DNA of 49,360 bases from Fibrobacter sp. (lineage in GTDB: Bacteria; Fibrobacterota; Fibrobacteria; Fibrobacterales; Fibrobacteraceae), in assembly GCA_024398955.1 (NCBI GenBank), contig JAKSIG010000021.1, forward strand, positions 1 through 49,360, written 5' to 3'. The notes below the pieces were generated by a model. It searched no databases. It was not told the DNA's origin and saw only the letters and a list, made by a program, of their open reading frames with translations. Below are positions 24,418 to 33,606 of the stretch, piece by piece (positions within the stretch are counted from its first letter, which is position 1; each line of letters starts with the position of its first letter). The position numbers and the translations under genes were made by a program.

Positions 24418-25116
24418 ATGATTAAAGTGCTGTGCATGATTTTCTTTCTGCTATTGGTTGCATGTTCGTCAGATGATTCAGTTAGTGCTAATGAAATTTC
24501 TGAAAATACAGAATTTTTTGGTGACGTTACATATTCTTATGGCATAGTTCCTGTTGATACAACGATTAAATTCGCGCAAACGGGGACAATTGACGGAGAT
24601 GCGATAGTGACATCCTCGTCTTCAAGGACGAGTTTTACATTTAGATCAGAACGGACTCGCTTATACAGCGGTTCGAATTCGTCGGTCACTTTGGGAATTA
24701 TTGCGTTTTATGAAGAAAGGGGCGCCCAGATAGTTGCTGGTGATAAAAATGGGTCCTATACAGAAACCTTCAGATTGTTAGAATTGGACGAAAATAGCTA
24801 TGTGGGATGGTTGTGGAATGTCCGTTACAACCATCTTAGTGAATATCGTGATCGCGATATGAAACTATTTAATGATAGATGTTATTCCTATGAAGGTGAA
24901 TTCGTTGACTATATTGGCGATGATTTGACTGGAGAAAGAAATCGTCAACTGCAGTTATCCTGCGTGTTTCCGAGAGTTTCGCTTTTGTCGGATGAAGATT
25001 ATCTAGATTCCATTGCGTTGGCTGAACGTCCTTTTGTAGAAAAATATTGGAGCGTTCCTGCGGATTCGATTGAACCTGAATCATCTATGGGAAGTAGCGC
25101 TAGCAGCGGAATGTAG
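24418..25116 (+). CDS. Small lipoprotein, unknown function
   Basis: 232 residues. Signal MIKVLCMIFFLLLVAC ends in a lipobox with Cys16, then SSDDS. The mature part is beta-rich and acidic, with no recognised domain; it carries a Cys pair (one in DRCYSY, one in LQLSCVF) and ends in a Ser-rich tail SSMGSSASSGM like other surface proteins of this lineage. It has its own promoter and faces the convergent metalloprotease gene with only 11 bases between the stops and no hairpin there. Confidence 0.75.
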   Translation: MIKVLCMIFFLLLVACSSDDSVSANEISENTEFFGDVTYSYGIVPVDTTIKFAQTGTIDGDAIVTSSSSRTSFTFRSERTRLYSGSNSSVTLGIIAFYEERGAQIVAGDKNGSYTETFRLLELDENSYVGWLWNVRYNHLSEYRDRDMKLFNDRCYSYEGEFVDYIGDDLTGERNRQLQLSCVFPRVSLLSDEDYLDSIALAERPFVEKYWSVPADSIEPESSMGSSASSGM

Positions 25117-25127
25117 AATTCTCTGTT

Positions 25128-26783
25128 CTAGTAGATGATGAGCAGGTCTTTTGTCTTTCCGTGGTTGCCGACTCTAAAGCGGTAAACTCCGGGGACCATC
25201 ATTTCCTTGACTCGATTTTCTTCTATACAGTAGATAGGACCGTCGTATTTTTCGCGGCTGATGAGGTTGCCTCGACGGTTTCTGATTTCAATGAAGTCTT
25301 TGTTACGGGGGAGTGGGGTAAAGCAAAGGTTTCCGCCTCGCCATGGAGTGGGGTAGGCTCTTAAGGTAGAGTCTTGGATTTCTGTAGGCATGTATTCTTC
25401 TTCGGTGAATTTGCTAAAAATCCATACGATAGAATCAACAGAGCTGCTATGGCTGTACTTGGCCCAAATGTTGTCTGCCTCGTTTGTCGTTGTAAATGGC
25501 TGAATTTCACTGTGGTCGCCTTTGTACAGAATTGCAGAACCTTTGCCTTTGAAGTTTTCCAAAGATGGCTTACTGCCGATATAGAACTTGTAGGCAAAGT
25601 TGTTTAATGCAGGATCAAATGATGAACTGCTGGAATTTTTAAAGTAGTTGTATTCGGGCCAGTAACCCTGATCTGCTGAAATAAGTGAAGTTGAATCTGT
25701 AAATATGTGACGCTTGCCAGAAAAGGAAACCTTCGTTGCAAAATCATGAAATAGGGAATCTGCAGAAAGATTTTGACTTTCTGCAAACGACTTTAACTGG
25801 TGCTGAAAGTTGTTTTCGGGATTCCTGGCGAAGCCTTCCCAAATAAATTTGTCTGTCTTTTTGTTGACAAAATTGTGTAGATAAATAAGGAAAATCCCTG
25901 CGCCATATTGTTCCGTCATTTGGTCTAGGGGAGTTCCTGCCAGATTGAACATTGTAGGAAGGTAGCTGTAATAGTCATCAATTTCGGGGGCTGCAATTTC
26001 TTCAATGCCAGATGCCGATGCTTCAAACCAAAAACTCCAATAGGTGAACATGTCCAGGTAGCGCAATTGTACTGCATGGTATAGTTCATGTACTGCTGTT
26101 ACGCGAATGCCCTTGTCCCAGTTTTTGACGTAAGAGTAGTTGTGGGCATCGTTGTGCAGCTCTATGGTGGAAAGATTGTAGACACATTCTTTGCCGTCTG
26201 CTAGGATGGTGTCCTTGGGTGCGCCAGAAGATAAGGTGCCGTAGAAATCGTTGTCGATTATTAGCTGGCTGTGTTCAGCCTCTGTTTCTGAAGGAAGCGC
26301 CAATCCATAGCAACCGCTACAAATACCTCCAAGAATATAGCGTGAATCTCTCAGCATTCCAATATCGATGATTTCTACAGGATAGAGACCTTCTTCAACT
26401 TCTTGCCTGTAATGATGGGTCGTGCTCGTTCCAAGAGGTGGTAGCATTCCTAACTGTTTGGTGTGAAAGTTCCAGGCGAATTCTACGCTAGAGGCTACAG
26501 AATTGATGAACTCGTCAGAAGCCTTATGGGGGCCTTTATCGGTGTAGAAAATCTGGAAGTGTTCCGTTTTTCTGGAGAGTACTTTTTCGTAGTAGTTGTC
26601 CGCTGTGCAAGAGGTTACTGCTTCTCTTGCCAGGGGGTGGATCTTTGCAGACTTTCGATGCTGCTGAACGGCTTGCAGTGTTCCGCAACGGCTTTCTGCC
26701 TGCGTTACCTGAAAAAGTACCGTGGCGATAAGAACCACAGTTAGAAGCGTCTTGGAAAAGCGAATGTTGGCCAGCACGTTCAT
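25128..26783 (-). CDS. Secreted HExxH metalloprotease-like protein with type IX-like tail
   Basis: 551 residues: signal peptide (MNVLANIRFSKTLLTVVLIA, cleavage after TQA), then a catalytic-type region with HELYH (His232, Glu233, His236) and a following WFEASASGIEEIA that could give the third zinc ligand, as in the MXAN_6640-like metalloproteases. Several Cys pairs (for example GGICSGCYG) suggest an extracytoplasmic location. The last 80 residues (YPTPWRGGNLCFTPL, IRNRRGNLISREKY, MMVPGVYRFRVGNHGK) match the layout of type IX secretion C-terminal sorting domains. Last of a closely spaced minus-strand run, 20 bases after the UbiD-like gene. Confidence 0.82.
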   Translation of the reverse strand: MNVLANIRFSKTLLTVVLIATVLFQVTQAESRCGTLQAVQQHRKSAKIHPLAREAVTSCTADNYYEKVLSRKTEHFQIFYTDKGPHKASDEFINSVASSVEFAWNFHTKQLGMLPPLGTSTTHHYRQEVEEGLYPVEIIDIGMLRDSRYILGGICSGCYGLALPSETEAEHSQLIIDNDFYGTLSSGAPKDTILADGKECVYNLSTIELHNDAHNYSYVKNWDKGIRVTAVHELYHAVQLRYLDMFTYWSFWFEASASGIEEIAAPEIDDYYSYLPTMFNLAGTPLDQMTEQYGAGIFLIYLHNFVNKKTDKFIWEGFARNPENNFQHQLKSFAESQNLSADSLFHDFATKVSFSGKRHIFTDSTSLISADQGYWPEYNYFKNSSSSSFDPALNNFAYKFYIGSKPSLENFKGKGSAILYKGDHSEIQPFTTTNEADNIWAKYSHSSSVDSIVWIFSKFTEEEYMPTEIQDSTLRAYPTPWRGGNLCFTPLPRNKDFIEIRNRRGNLISREKYDGPIYCIEENRVKEMMVPGVYRFRVGNHGKTKDLLIIY

Positions 26784-26803
26784 CTGGATTTTACCACCGC
26801 AAA

Positions 26804-28636
26804 TTACTTCAGAATACCTTCGTCCTGAAGAATCTTTTTTGCCTTGGATTTGATTTCTTCTGATACTTCTAGAGGCTTCTGGTGGTGTGGCTTGACTCGG
26901 GCATCTACGATGATGGGGGCTTCACAACCCCAGTGCTTGTTGATTGTTGCCGCACGGAATCCGTAAACATCTTGCGCCGGATCGGAGCGGGTAAAGGTAT
27001 ACCAAAGGAAATCTTCCTGCTTACGGCCATTCAAATTTTCATCAATGAGCGTAATCCAGGGATAGTTCTCGCGGTATTCCCACTGTTCCAGCGCGTAGCA
27101 AAGTTCGTCAATATACGCGTCGCAGGTGGACGTATCAAAACCGGGCGCTTGAATGGTCAACACTCCGGCCATAGGAATTTGAGCGAACTGAACAGCAGGT
27201 TTTCCTCCTGGCAATTTAAGGCTTTCAAGGTCTCCTACATTGTTTCTTAAAAGTCTGCGTTGGGTTCCTGCTGCCGCCATGACCAGCTTGGAACCGTGAT
27301 TCAACTTGCCGCCAGTGTAGTCCAACGTGTCGATGGTTGTAGATGTCTGAAAATGCAAATCCCGTCTAAAGTTGATTCGTTCCAGCACGTGTCCAAAAAA
27401 TTCGGGAACCTGACGTACATCCAGGTTTTCGCTTTTGGCTGCAATAAGCAAGTACTTGCTAAGGCTTGCCTGATTGAACCCGAGAATGGCATTGGCCGTC
27501 TTCAGGATTTCCATGGGCTCCTGGTCTTCGGGCTTGGCGTAGGGAATGTAACGTTCATTTGCAATGGCCAGGCAAAGCGGATGCACACCGGCGGCGTCCA
27601 CCGCGTGCAGGGCGCAAAGGCCAGGAATCGAGGCGGGCACCATTGGTTTTGTAATGCTATGGATGAAGTTGCCGAAGAGTGTATCTTCTTGGGGAGGGCG
27701 CCCCACCACTGTGAAGGGGTAGATGGCGTTCTTCTTGCACAGAACCTTCTTGACCTTTAGGCAGGGGAAGGGGTGCTTGTCGGAATAGTAGCCGATGTGG
27801 TCGCCAAAAGGGCCCTCGGGTTTCAGCTCCGGTTCCATTTCTCCAAGAATACAGAAGTCGGCATCAGAAGAAACCAGGTACCCATCATGAATAAAGTAGC
27901 GGAACCGTCTGCCGCCGAGCATTCCTGCAAATACCAGCTCCGAAAGATTTTCGGGCATGGGCATTACCGCTGCTACGGTTTGTGCAGGTGCGCCTCCAAT
28001 AAAAATGCTGACCTTCAGAGGGCGGTGTTCATCGATGGCCTTCTGGTGGTGTCTGGCAATGTCGCGCTTGATTTGATAATGCAGGCCGCATTCTTCGTTG
28101 GGCGAGTATTCGTTACCCGAAATCTGTATGCGGTACATGCCCACGTTGGTGGTCATGATGCTTGCCTTTTCGCCGGGGCGAGTCGCTACCTGTGGCAGCG
28201 TAATAAAGGCGCCTCCATCGTTGGGCCAGCTCTTGATTTGGGGCAAGTCTGCCAAAGTGCATTCTTCAAAATCCCTGATGGAACCGCTCTTTTGGGGTAA
28301 GGCGTTGATACCTGCTTTTGCAGCCCGCAAAAGCTTAAACGGATTTGGCTTCTTGAAGAATTCAACAGGGTTGGATTTGAACAGAACAGCAGTCTGTGTT
28401 CCCTTTATGGACTTGCGAAATAAAAATTGCAGTCTTTCTTCGGAACCGAAGATGTTGCAGGCTGCTCTAAATGGGCTTCCCTTTACATGCTCAAATAAAA
28501 GTGCGGGACCATTGTTTTCAAAAGTCTGGCGGGCAATTTCTGCCATCTCAAGATTGGGATCCACTTCCTTATGGATACGTTTAAGCATGCCTGCTTTTTC
28601 TAAATCCAGCAGAGCCTGTTCAAGGGATTTGTACAT
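26804..28636 (-). CDS. UbiD-family decarboxylase
   Basis: prFMN-dependent decarboxylase of 610 residues. Length and layout fit the long class described in menaquinone synthesis (SCO4490-like) better than the ~490-residue ubiquinone UbiD. Motifs include EGPFGDHIGYYS with the acidic residue expected at the active site, VVGRPPQEDTLFGNFIH and YTFTRSDPAQDV. No UbiX/prenyltransferase gene is nearby to supply the cofactor. GGGGGAT precedes the ATG. It follows the SRPBCC-like gene by 18 bases, so a shared transcript is likely. Menaquinone role is from family knowledge; the substrate is not proven. Confidence 0.88.
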   Translation of the reverse strand: MYKSLEQALLDLEKAGMLKRIHKEVDPNLEMAEIARQTFENNGPALLFEHVKGSPFRAACNIFGSEERLQFLFRKSIKGTQTAVLFKSNPVEFFKKPNPFKLLRAAKAGINALPQKSGSIRDFEECTLADLPQIKSWPNDGGAFITLPQVATRPGEKASIMTTNVGMYRIQISGNEYSPNEECGLHYQIKRDIARHHQKAIDEHRPLKVSIFIGGAPAQTVAAVMPMPENLSELVFAGMLGGRRFRYFIHDGYLVSSDADFCILGEMEPELKPEGPFGDHIGYYSDKHPFPCLKVKKVLCKKNAIYPFTVVGRPPQEDTLFGNFIHSITKPMVPASIPGLCALHAVDAAGVHPLCLAIANERYIPYAKPEDQEPMEILKTANAILGFNQASLSKYLLIAAKSENLDVRQVPEFFGHVLERINFRRDLHFQTSTTIDTLDYTGGKLNHGSKLVMAAAGTQRRLLRNNVGDLESLKLPGGKPAVQFAQIPMAGVLTIQAPGFDTSTCDAYIDELCYALEQWEYRENYPWITLIDENLNGRKQEDFLWYTFTRSDPAQDVYGFRAATINKHWGCEAPIIVDARVKPHHQKPLEVSEEIKSKAKKILQDEGILK

Positions 28637-28654
28637 GGGATCCCCCGCGGAAAA

Positions 28655-29161
28655 TTAACCTGCGGTTGCAGACTGGCTTATTGCTTCGAAGGCCTGGGTC
28701 TGCTTTTGGGCTTCAATAGAATCAATGGCGCTACGAGTATCCTTACGGCCCTTGATGGCGTAAACAAGGTTTGCCTTGCTCATGATTTCTGCAAAGATAT
28801 TTTCGGGGAACTCGCTAAAGCCCTGGAAAGAGAACGTGTCGTAGCAGGCGGTAAGGCAGCCTTCTGCGGCAAATTCGTGCTCGGCGTTAAATCCGCGGAA
28901 TGGACCGTTCTGAAGTCGAACAACAATCTTCTTGCCGTATTGACCTGTGGTTACAGAACCGATGGTGCCAGTCCAGCTGATTTTTTTGAAACCTACCATT
29001 ACGCAGTACTTTACTTCGCTCTTGGCTTCTAGTGCCTGGGGGAGTGTGTAGTAGATTACTGGATTTTTGCCGATAGTCACGTTCATGGGTGCATACTGCA
29101 TATGCTCCAGCAAGTTGTCTGGAGTATATTCCTGCCATGAAGTCTGACTGAATTGAACCAT
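28655..29161 (-). CDS. SRPBCC/START-like small protein
   Basis: 168 residues, cytosolic, no signal. The pattern FSQTSWQEY, YCVMVGFKKISWTGTIG, FRGFNAEHEFAAEGCLTACYDTFSFQG resembles the antiparallel strands of SRPBCC hydrophobic-ligand binding proteins, where the last motif is the typical H-x-F strand pair. A C-terminal helix rich in Ala/Glu/Gln follows. The family call is tentative. Its neighbour is the UbiD-like decarboxylase, so it might bind a quinone precursor. TACATT eight bases before the ATG hints at its own promoter. Confidence 0.6.
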   Translation of the reverse strand: MVQFSQTSWQEYTPDNLLEHMQYAPMNVTIGKNPVIYYTLPQALEAKSEVKYCVMVGFKKISWTGTIGSVTTGQYGKKIVVRLQNGPFRGFNAEHEFAAEGCLTACYDTFSFQGFSEFPENIFAEIMSKANLVYAIKGRKDTRSAIDSIEAQKQTQAFEAISQSATAG

Positions 29162-29187
29162 ATGACCTAAATGTAGAAAAAAATCTG

Positions 29188-30126
29188 TTAAATGTTGCTT
29201 TGCATCACATGTTCTGACATTTTTGAGAACGCTGTGGTGGGTTGATCCTTAACCCATTGTGCAGAAACTTTAGTCTTTAAAAAACGACCTTCTACGGAAT
29301 TGTACCAATGGACTACACGGGTTTCGGGAAGAATGAGTTCATTCAACTTGTGGGCGGTATTCTTCTTGAACCAGTGGGCGCTAATTTCGGGGCCTAAAGG
29401 GTAGAAATAGGGCGCCGGCAAGACTTCCATGGAATCACTGCTCCTGTTGCCTGTAACATTCTGCAGCAGACGCGTTCCAAGGCGGAATCGTTTCAGGCGT
29501 TCTTCCTCGGGCATGGTCTTGATAAATTCAAAGGCGTCTACGATGGTCTTGTTGCCGGCCTCCGCACCAATGACCGCATTGTTAACGGCAGCAGAGAATC
29601 CTTTTTCTGCAAGACGGAAAAGCTTGAAGCCACCAGGGAGGCGTGCGGTAAATTCTCTAAAGGCAAACTGCAGTCCGCAGTAAATCCACCTGAAGGGGTT
29701 GACGCTCTTGAACAATGTTGCCGGCAGGGCGACGGGTTCGGTACCTACAAAGCCTTTAAGATTCATCAGTTCCCCAAAAGGCCTCACCATAATGATGTCG
29801 GTGTCTAAATACACTCCGCCATATTTGTACAGCAGAGCCAGCCTTAGCAGGTTGGCGCGGCTTGCTGGAGCCTTTAAGGTATGGAACAGTTCCCCGCAGA
29901 GACCGTCGTCGCCAAGTCCCTCAAAATGAGAATCGCTGACATCAATGACTTCCAGTCCTGGAATGTTCTTGATGAGGTCCCAACCGTCTCCTTCTTGCTT
30001 CATGCCTTCATGAACAAGCCAAATGGATTCGGGCTTTTGAATGTTATATGCAGACCGCACGGCAAGACCCCCGCTCCAGGGGAACTTTGGGCCAAGCCAA
30101 ATAAAGATGAGTCGATTGGGAATCAT
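29188..30126 (-). CDS. GT32-like glycosyltransferase with DxD motif
   Basis: 312 residues with the OCH1/TcdA-TcdB catalytic domain: IPNRLIFIWLGP at the start, RLALLYKYGGVYLDTDIIMVRPF with the DTD metal-binding motif (about 110-114), then AVNNAVIGAEAGN. No membrane segment is obvious. It should transfer a hexose to a surface glycan. Neighbours (another glycosyltransferase, Dabb protein) do not point to a specific substrate. Start ATG 30126 with IPNRLIF immediately after it fits the family. Confidence 0.8.
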   Translation of the reverse strand: MIPNRLIFIWLGPKFPWSGGLAVRSAYNIQKPESIWLVHEGMKQEGDGWDLIKNIPGLEVIDVSDSHFEGLGDDGLCGELFHTLKAPASRANLLRLALLYKYGGVYLDTDIIMVRPFGELMNLKGFVGTEPVALPATLFKSVNPFRWIYCGLQFAFREFTARLPGGFKLFRLAEKGFSAAVNNAVIGAEAGNKTIVDAFEFIKTMPEEERLKRFRLGTRLLQNVTGNRSSDSMEVLPAPYFYPLGPEISAHWFKKNTAHKLNELILPETRVVHWYNSVEGRFLKTKVSAQWVKDQPTTAFSKMSEHVMQSNI

Positions 30127-30157
30127 TGCTTACTTTACAAGTTTTTTTGTGGATAAA

Positions 30158-30475
30158 TTAGTATTCGAAGTCGACTGCACGACGTTCTACTACAACTTTC
30201 TTCACGAAACCGACAATAGCCTGGTGGTCCGGATGGCCCTGGTAAAAGTCCAGAGCTTCCTTGGTACGGAATGTTGTGTCCAGGGCAATGTCGTATTCGA
30301 TGTCGCCATTGCCAAGTTCGCTCTTGTTAAAGTTCAAACCGGATTCGATGCTTACCAGACCGGGAATCTTGCCTTCGAGAGCGTGGAATGCGGCTACCAG
30401 CTTTTCGCCGTTTTCCTTTGCGGTTGCGCCTTCTGCTTCGGCCTTCAACTTCCACCAAACGATATGTCTAATCAT
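30158..30475 (-). CDS. Dabb (stress-responsive A/B barrel) domain protein
   Basis: 105 residues, a single-domain dimeric ferredoxin-like barrel. It matches PF07876: MIRHIVWWKLK at the start, IPGLVSIESGLNF, a DIALDTTF strand and a final YQGHPDHQAIVGFVKKVVV segment. Such proteins have no settled function here. It sits between two glycosyltransferases in the minus-strand run, 16 bases after the GT4 gene and 31 bases before the GT32 gene. Confidence 0.88.
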   Translation of the reverse strand: MIRHIVWWKLKAEAEGATAKENGEKLVAAFHALEGKIPGLVSIESGLNFNKSELGNGDIEYDIALDTTFRTKEALDFYQGHPDHQAIVGFVKKVVVERRAVDFEY

Positions 30476-30491
30476 TGTATTACCTATAGTT

Positions 30492-31670
30492 TTACTTGTT
30501 GTTTGAAATTTCTTTGTACAGATCTAACTGTCGCCTAAAGCAATCGTTCCAGCTGAATTTTTCAGCGTACTGGCGAGCTTTCTGTTTTTTGTCTGTCAGG
30601 TCTGATTTATAAAGTTCAATAATGGCTTTTGCTAGGGCATGGGGCGTACGTTCACCTAGAATGGTTCCCGCACCGGATTCCTTCACATGCTCGCATGCGG
30701 CGCCTGTTGCCGCTCCGATCTGGGCGTTCCCGCTGGCCATGCTTTCGAGAATAGAAAGTCCGAATGTTTCCCAGCCCGAGAGGGCAAGACCCAAGTCTAC
30801 GCTGGCATAATGGCGGGCCATTTCGTCGATGGACTTGATGAATCCTACGTAGCGGATATGTTCGTGGGTCTTGACGGCTTCTTGTACCTGAGGTAGGTAT
30901 GGACCAGTGCCTGCTAGTATCAGTTCGGGTTCTAGGCCCAGCTCCTGTGTGAGTTCGTCGTAAGCGCCAAGCAATAGTTCAATGCCTTTTTCTTCGCAAA
31001 AGCGATGGGGGAAGAAAATGGTAAGACGTTCTGGATGTCCTCCCTTGAAATCTGCCGCAAGATCGGCATCGTGCTTGGCCGGAGAGAACATCTGAATGTC
31101 GCAGCCTAGCGGGATCCAGTAGGATTTGGGCAGATGGTGTTTGTCTAGACGATCCATCACTTCTTTGCAAGAAACTTCTACGGCGTCGTAACGCTTGAAT
31201 TCCTTGCGGGCATACCAGAATGCAATTCTTTCGGCAAGTCTGCCTAGTGATTTTCCAAGCTTGTTGCCGACGGGTCTTCCTACGTAGGTAACGGGAAAAT
31301 CAGCGTGCCAAAAGCTCAGCAGGGCTGCCTTCGGGCAGACCTTCTTTGCGGCGTGGCGTACCACTGTGGGCAGAATGTAGGGACTTCCTACTTCTATGAC
31401 CTGTGGCATGTATTTTTTTAGGACTGGCTGAATCTGACTCTGCTTCCACATAAAGCGATATTCCCAGTTGCCGGGAAATCGATATGCTTCCACATGCTCA
31501 ATAATTAGGCTGTCGCAGACTTGCTCCGTGTAGGTCTTTCCATCGGGCATCACAAACACCAGAAGAACATCCTTCTGCTGTTTGTAGAATTCCATCTTTT
31601 GCAGATGGTAGCGTCGAACGCCGCCTCCGGATGGACTCCAGAAATTGTTGAAGTCGACTACAGTAAACAC
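30492..31670 (-). CDS. GT4-family glycosyltransferase
   Basis: 392 residues, GT-B fold. N-terminal DFNNFWSPSGGGVRRYHLQK and the donor-site motif GWETFGLSILESMASGNAQIGA (E-x7-E) are clear; IFFPHRFCEEKGIELLLGAY is the inter-domain region. It starts with GTG, and GAGG lies about 5 bases upstream inside the end of the primase-helicase gene, so the two overlap by 13 bases and are probably coupled. Donor and acceptor are unknown. Confidence 0.88.
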   Translation of the reverse strand: MFTVVDFNNFWSPSGGGVRRYHLQKMEFYKQQKDVLLVFVMPDGKTYTEQVCDSLIIEHVEAYRFPGNWEYRFMWKQSQIQPVLKKYMPQVIEVGSPYILPTVVRHAAKKVCPKAALLSFWHADFPVTYVGRPVGNKLGKSLGRLAERIAFWYARKEFKRYDAVEVSCKEVMDRLDKHHLPKSYWIPLGCDIQMFSPAKHDADLAADFKGGHPERLTIFFPHRFCEEKGIELLLGAYDELTQELGLEPELILAGTGPYLPQVQEAVKTHEHIRYVGFIKSIDEMARHYASVDLGLALSGWETFGLSILESMASGNAQIGAATGAACEHVKESGAGTILGERTPHALAKAIIELYKSDLTDKKQKARQYAEKFSWNDCFRRQLDLYKEISNNK

Positions 31671-33553
31671 GGTTCCTCTTCCATGCGGTTAGAAAGAGGA
31701 TCGATCATCAAGGTTCCTTGATAAAGCTTGTTGCTGCCCAATCGTTTGGAGTCCACGTTTAGGAACAAGTTGCCGCCCTTGGATTCTAGCCAGTAGATGG
31801 CGTCGGAATCGCGCAGGTAAGCGCGAGGGCCAATAAGCCCCTGCTCAGAATCAATCAGCTCGCCACCAAGGAACATGGGAATGTCCAGAGCCTTGTACAG
31901 ATCCAGAATGACTGAGGAACGACGTTCGTAAATGTCTGACAGGTCTGCGTGATCGGAAACTTTCAGGTGGTCGATGCCATCGATAATGACCACTAGGTTC
32001 GGGTGTTCCTTCACTTCTTCCTTTAACGTAGAAATCAGTTCCTTGTTGTCGAAGGATGGAGTGTCTTCCCAAATTTCAAGACGGTTGCTACGAACGTAGC
32101 CCATCAGATTGCGTGTTGCTTCCAGAATTTTCTGGTTAACGCCTTCATCTTCGCTTTGCTTGCGAACGGTCAGAACAGATTCGCCGATCATCATGGCTAC
32201 CAGACGGTCAAAAATCTGACGGCGAGGCGTTTCTAGACCGATGTAGATGAGCTTTAGGTTGGGGTTGCTCTGGAGAAGGTCCAGGGCGAAACTAGAAAGC
32301 AATGTTGTCTTAAGACCAAAGGGCTTAGAAGATACGTAGAAACAGCCGGACTGGATACCGTCGATTTCCTGTGTCAGCTTGGGGAATGAATTGAGTGCGT
32401 AGCCAACAGATACATCGGGCGGGCAGCCCATGGCGGTATCAAAGTTTTCCTTGATGTCCTGCAGCAACATGGAGCGACGGTGGGTGTGAACTGTATCCTC
32501 TTCAGTCTGTTCCACCAGGGAAATCAACTGGTCTGCACCGTTCTTGCGAACCACCTGGTCAACGGTTTCGCCCTTAGGAAGAACGATGGACTTGAATTTC
32601 AGGTTCAGTTCTTCCGCCATCTTTAGATATTTCTGGATGCGGAATTCCTGTTCGCGGCGATCCTGTTCGCGACGGAGAATCACGGTGACAGAATCGGCTC
32701 CGCAGGCCTTCAACTTGTACAGGTGGCTGAGGCTCAGCTCCTGGTACATGGTGGAAACGACTCCAGGAATGCCTGCCAAGTCGGCAGTCAAAGCGTCAAA
32801 GAAGCCTTCCACAATAACGGGCTTGCTGACTTCAGACTGGATGTTGAAGGGAATGTCGCTAGGGCCGGAAGCGTAAGAAACGTAAGTGTGCGGTCCGTCG
32901 GAATCGTCAATAAGACGTCCATAAACGGAGTGGATCAGTCCCTTGGAATTTCGAGCAGGAATGGTAATGCGGGGCTCGTGATAGGCTTCTAGATTGTCTA
33001 GGTAGAAACTGATCTGATGACGTTCAATGCCCGAGAGCATGCAGTAGCTGATAAACGGTTCCGGGTCGCCGCTGTAGTAGCCAATGCCATAAAGTTGAGC
33101 CTGACCAATGCTCCAGCCGCGTGAGGCCAGGAACTCTGCAGAAGACGGACTCTTGCATGCCGCCCAATGGCAGTAGCGTACAAAGTTTTCTAGAACTTTG
33201 GATTTTTCGCCGCCGATTTCCTTGATCCATGGGTGTTCTTCGGGCTGGCTGACCTGTTCCTGTTCCAAGGTGCCCAGGAAGTCCAGTGCTTCTGCGCGTG
33301 CGGCAGGTTCTTCGAGACCGTTGAAACGGCTTCGCATGACAAATTCAACGAGGTCGCCTTCGCTACCGCACTGCAAGCAGCGGTAACGCCAATAGCCTAG
33401 GGCGTCGTAAAAGAACAGCGAGGTTTCTTCGGGAGAATGAAACGGACAGCAGGCTATAAGATTTCTGCCCCAGCGGGAAAGGGGGATTCCCAGCTGACGG
33501 GGGTGAGTTTTGGCCCTCATAATCATGCCCATGTGTTCTTGATCGATAAGCAT
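31658..33553 (-). CDS. Primase-helicase-like fusion with altered Toprim and Walker A motifs
   Basis: 631 residues in the order of T7 gp4 or Twinkle: CHC2 zinc finger (CPFH...CLQC, about 36-60), a DnaG-like core, a Toprim domain (VIVEGFFDALTADLAG, about 240-300) and a DnaB-like RecA ATPase (about 395-610; Walker B LVVIIDGIDHL). Changes: Toprim DxD is E296-Q-D298, and Walker A reads KPFGLKTT with Leu414 where the invariant Gly precedes Lys415. The start at 33553 (MLIDQEHMG) has GAGG 6 bases ahead; the TTG at 33580 is rejected. It is divergent from ruvC. No phage genes surround it. Confidence 0.8.
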   Translation of the reverse strand: MLIDQEHMGMIMRAKTHPRQLGIPLSRWGRNLIACCPFHSPEETSLFFYDALGYWRYRCLQCGSEGDLVEFVMRSRFNGLEEPAARAEALDFLGTLEQEQVSQPEEHPWIKEIGGEKSKVLENFVRYCHWAACKSPSSAEFLASRGWSIGQAQLYGIGYYSGDPEPFISYCMLSGIERHQISFYLDNLEAYHEPRITIPARNSKGLIHSVYGRLIDDSDGPHTYVSYASGPSDIPFNIQSEVSKPVIVEGFFDALTADLAGIPGVVSTMYQELSLSHLYKLKACGADSVTVILRREQDRREQEFRIQKYLKMAEELNLKFKSIVLPKGETVDQVVRKNGADQLISLVEQTEEDTVHTHRRSMLLQDIKENFDTAMGCPPDVSVGYALNSFPKLTQEIDGIQSGCFYVSSKPFGLKTTLLSSFALDLLQSNPNLKLIYIGLETPRRQIFDRLVAMMIGESVLTVRKQSEDEGVNQKILEATRNLMGYVRSNRLEIWEDTPSFDNKELISTLKEEVKEHPNLVVIIDGIDHLKVSDHADLSDIYERRSSVILDLYKALDIPMFLGGELIDSEQGLIGPRAYLRDSDAIYWLESKGGNLFLNVDSKRLGSNKLYQGTLMIDPLSNRMEEEPCLL

Positions 33554-33559
33554 TGCATA

Positions 33560-33563
33560 CCTC
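33560..33563 (-). promoter_or_regulatory. Ribosome site that fixes the primase-helicase start
   Basis: GAGG lies six bases before the ATG at 33553 on the minus strand; the longer TTG start at 33580 would place this site inside the gene. Confidence 0.65.
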
Positions 33564-33606
33564 TTTTTTCTACTTAACAATCTAGATTTTTTTTAACTTT
33601 CGGAAT

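Noticed and set aside
26804..28636. Naming the UbiD-like gene as ubiquinone-specific ubiD
   Set aside because: The 610-residue length fits the menaquinone-type class better, and the substrate cannot be read from sequence.
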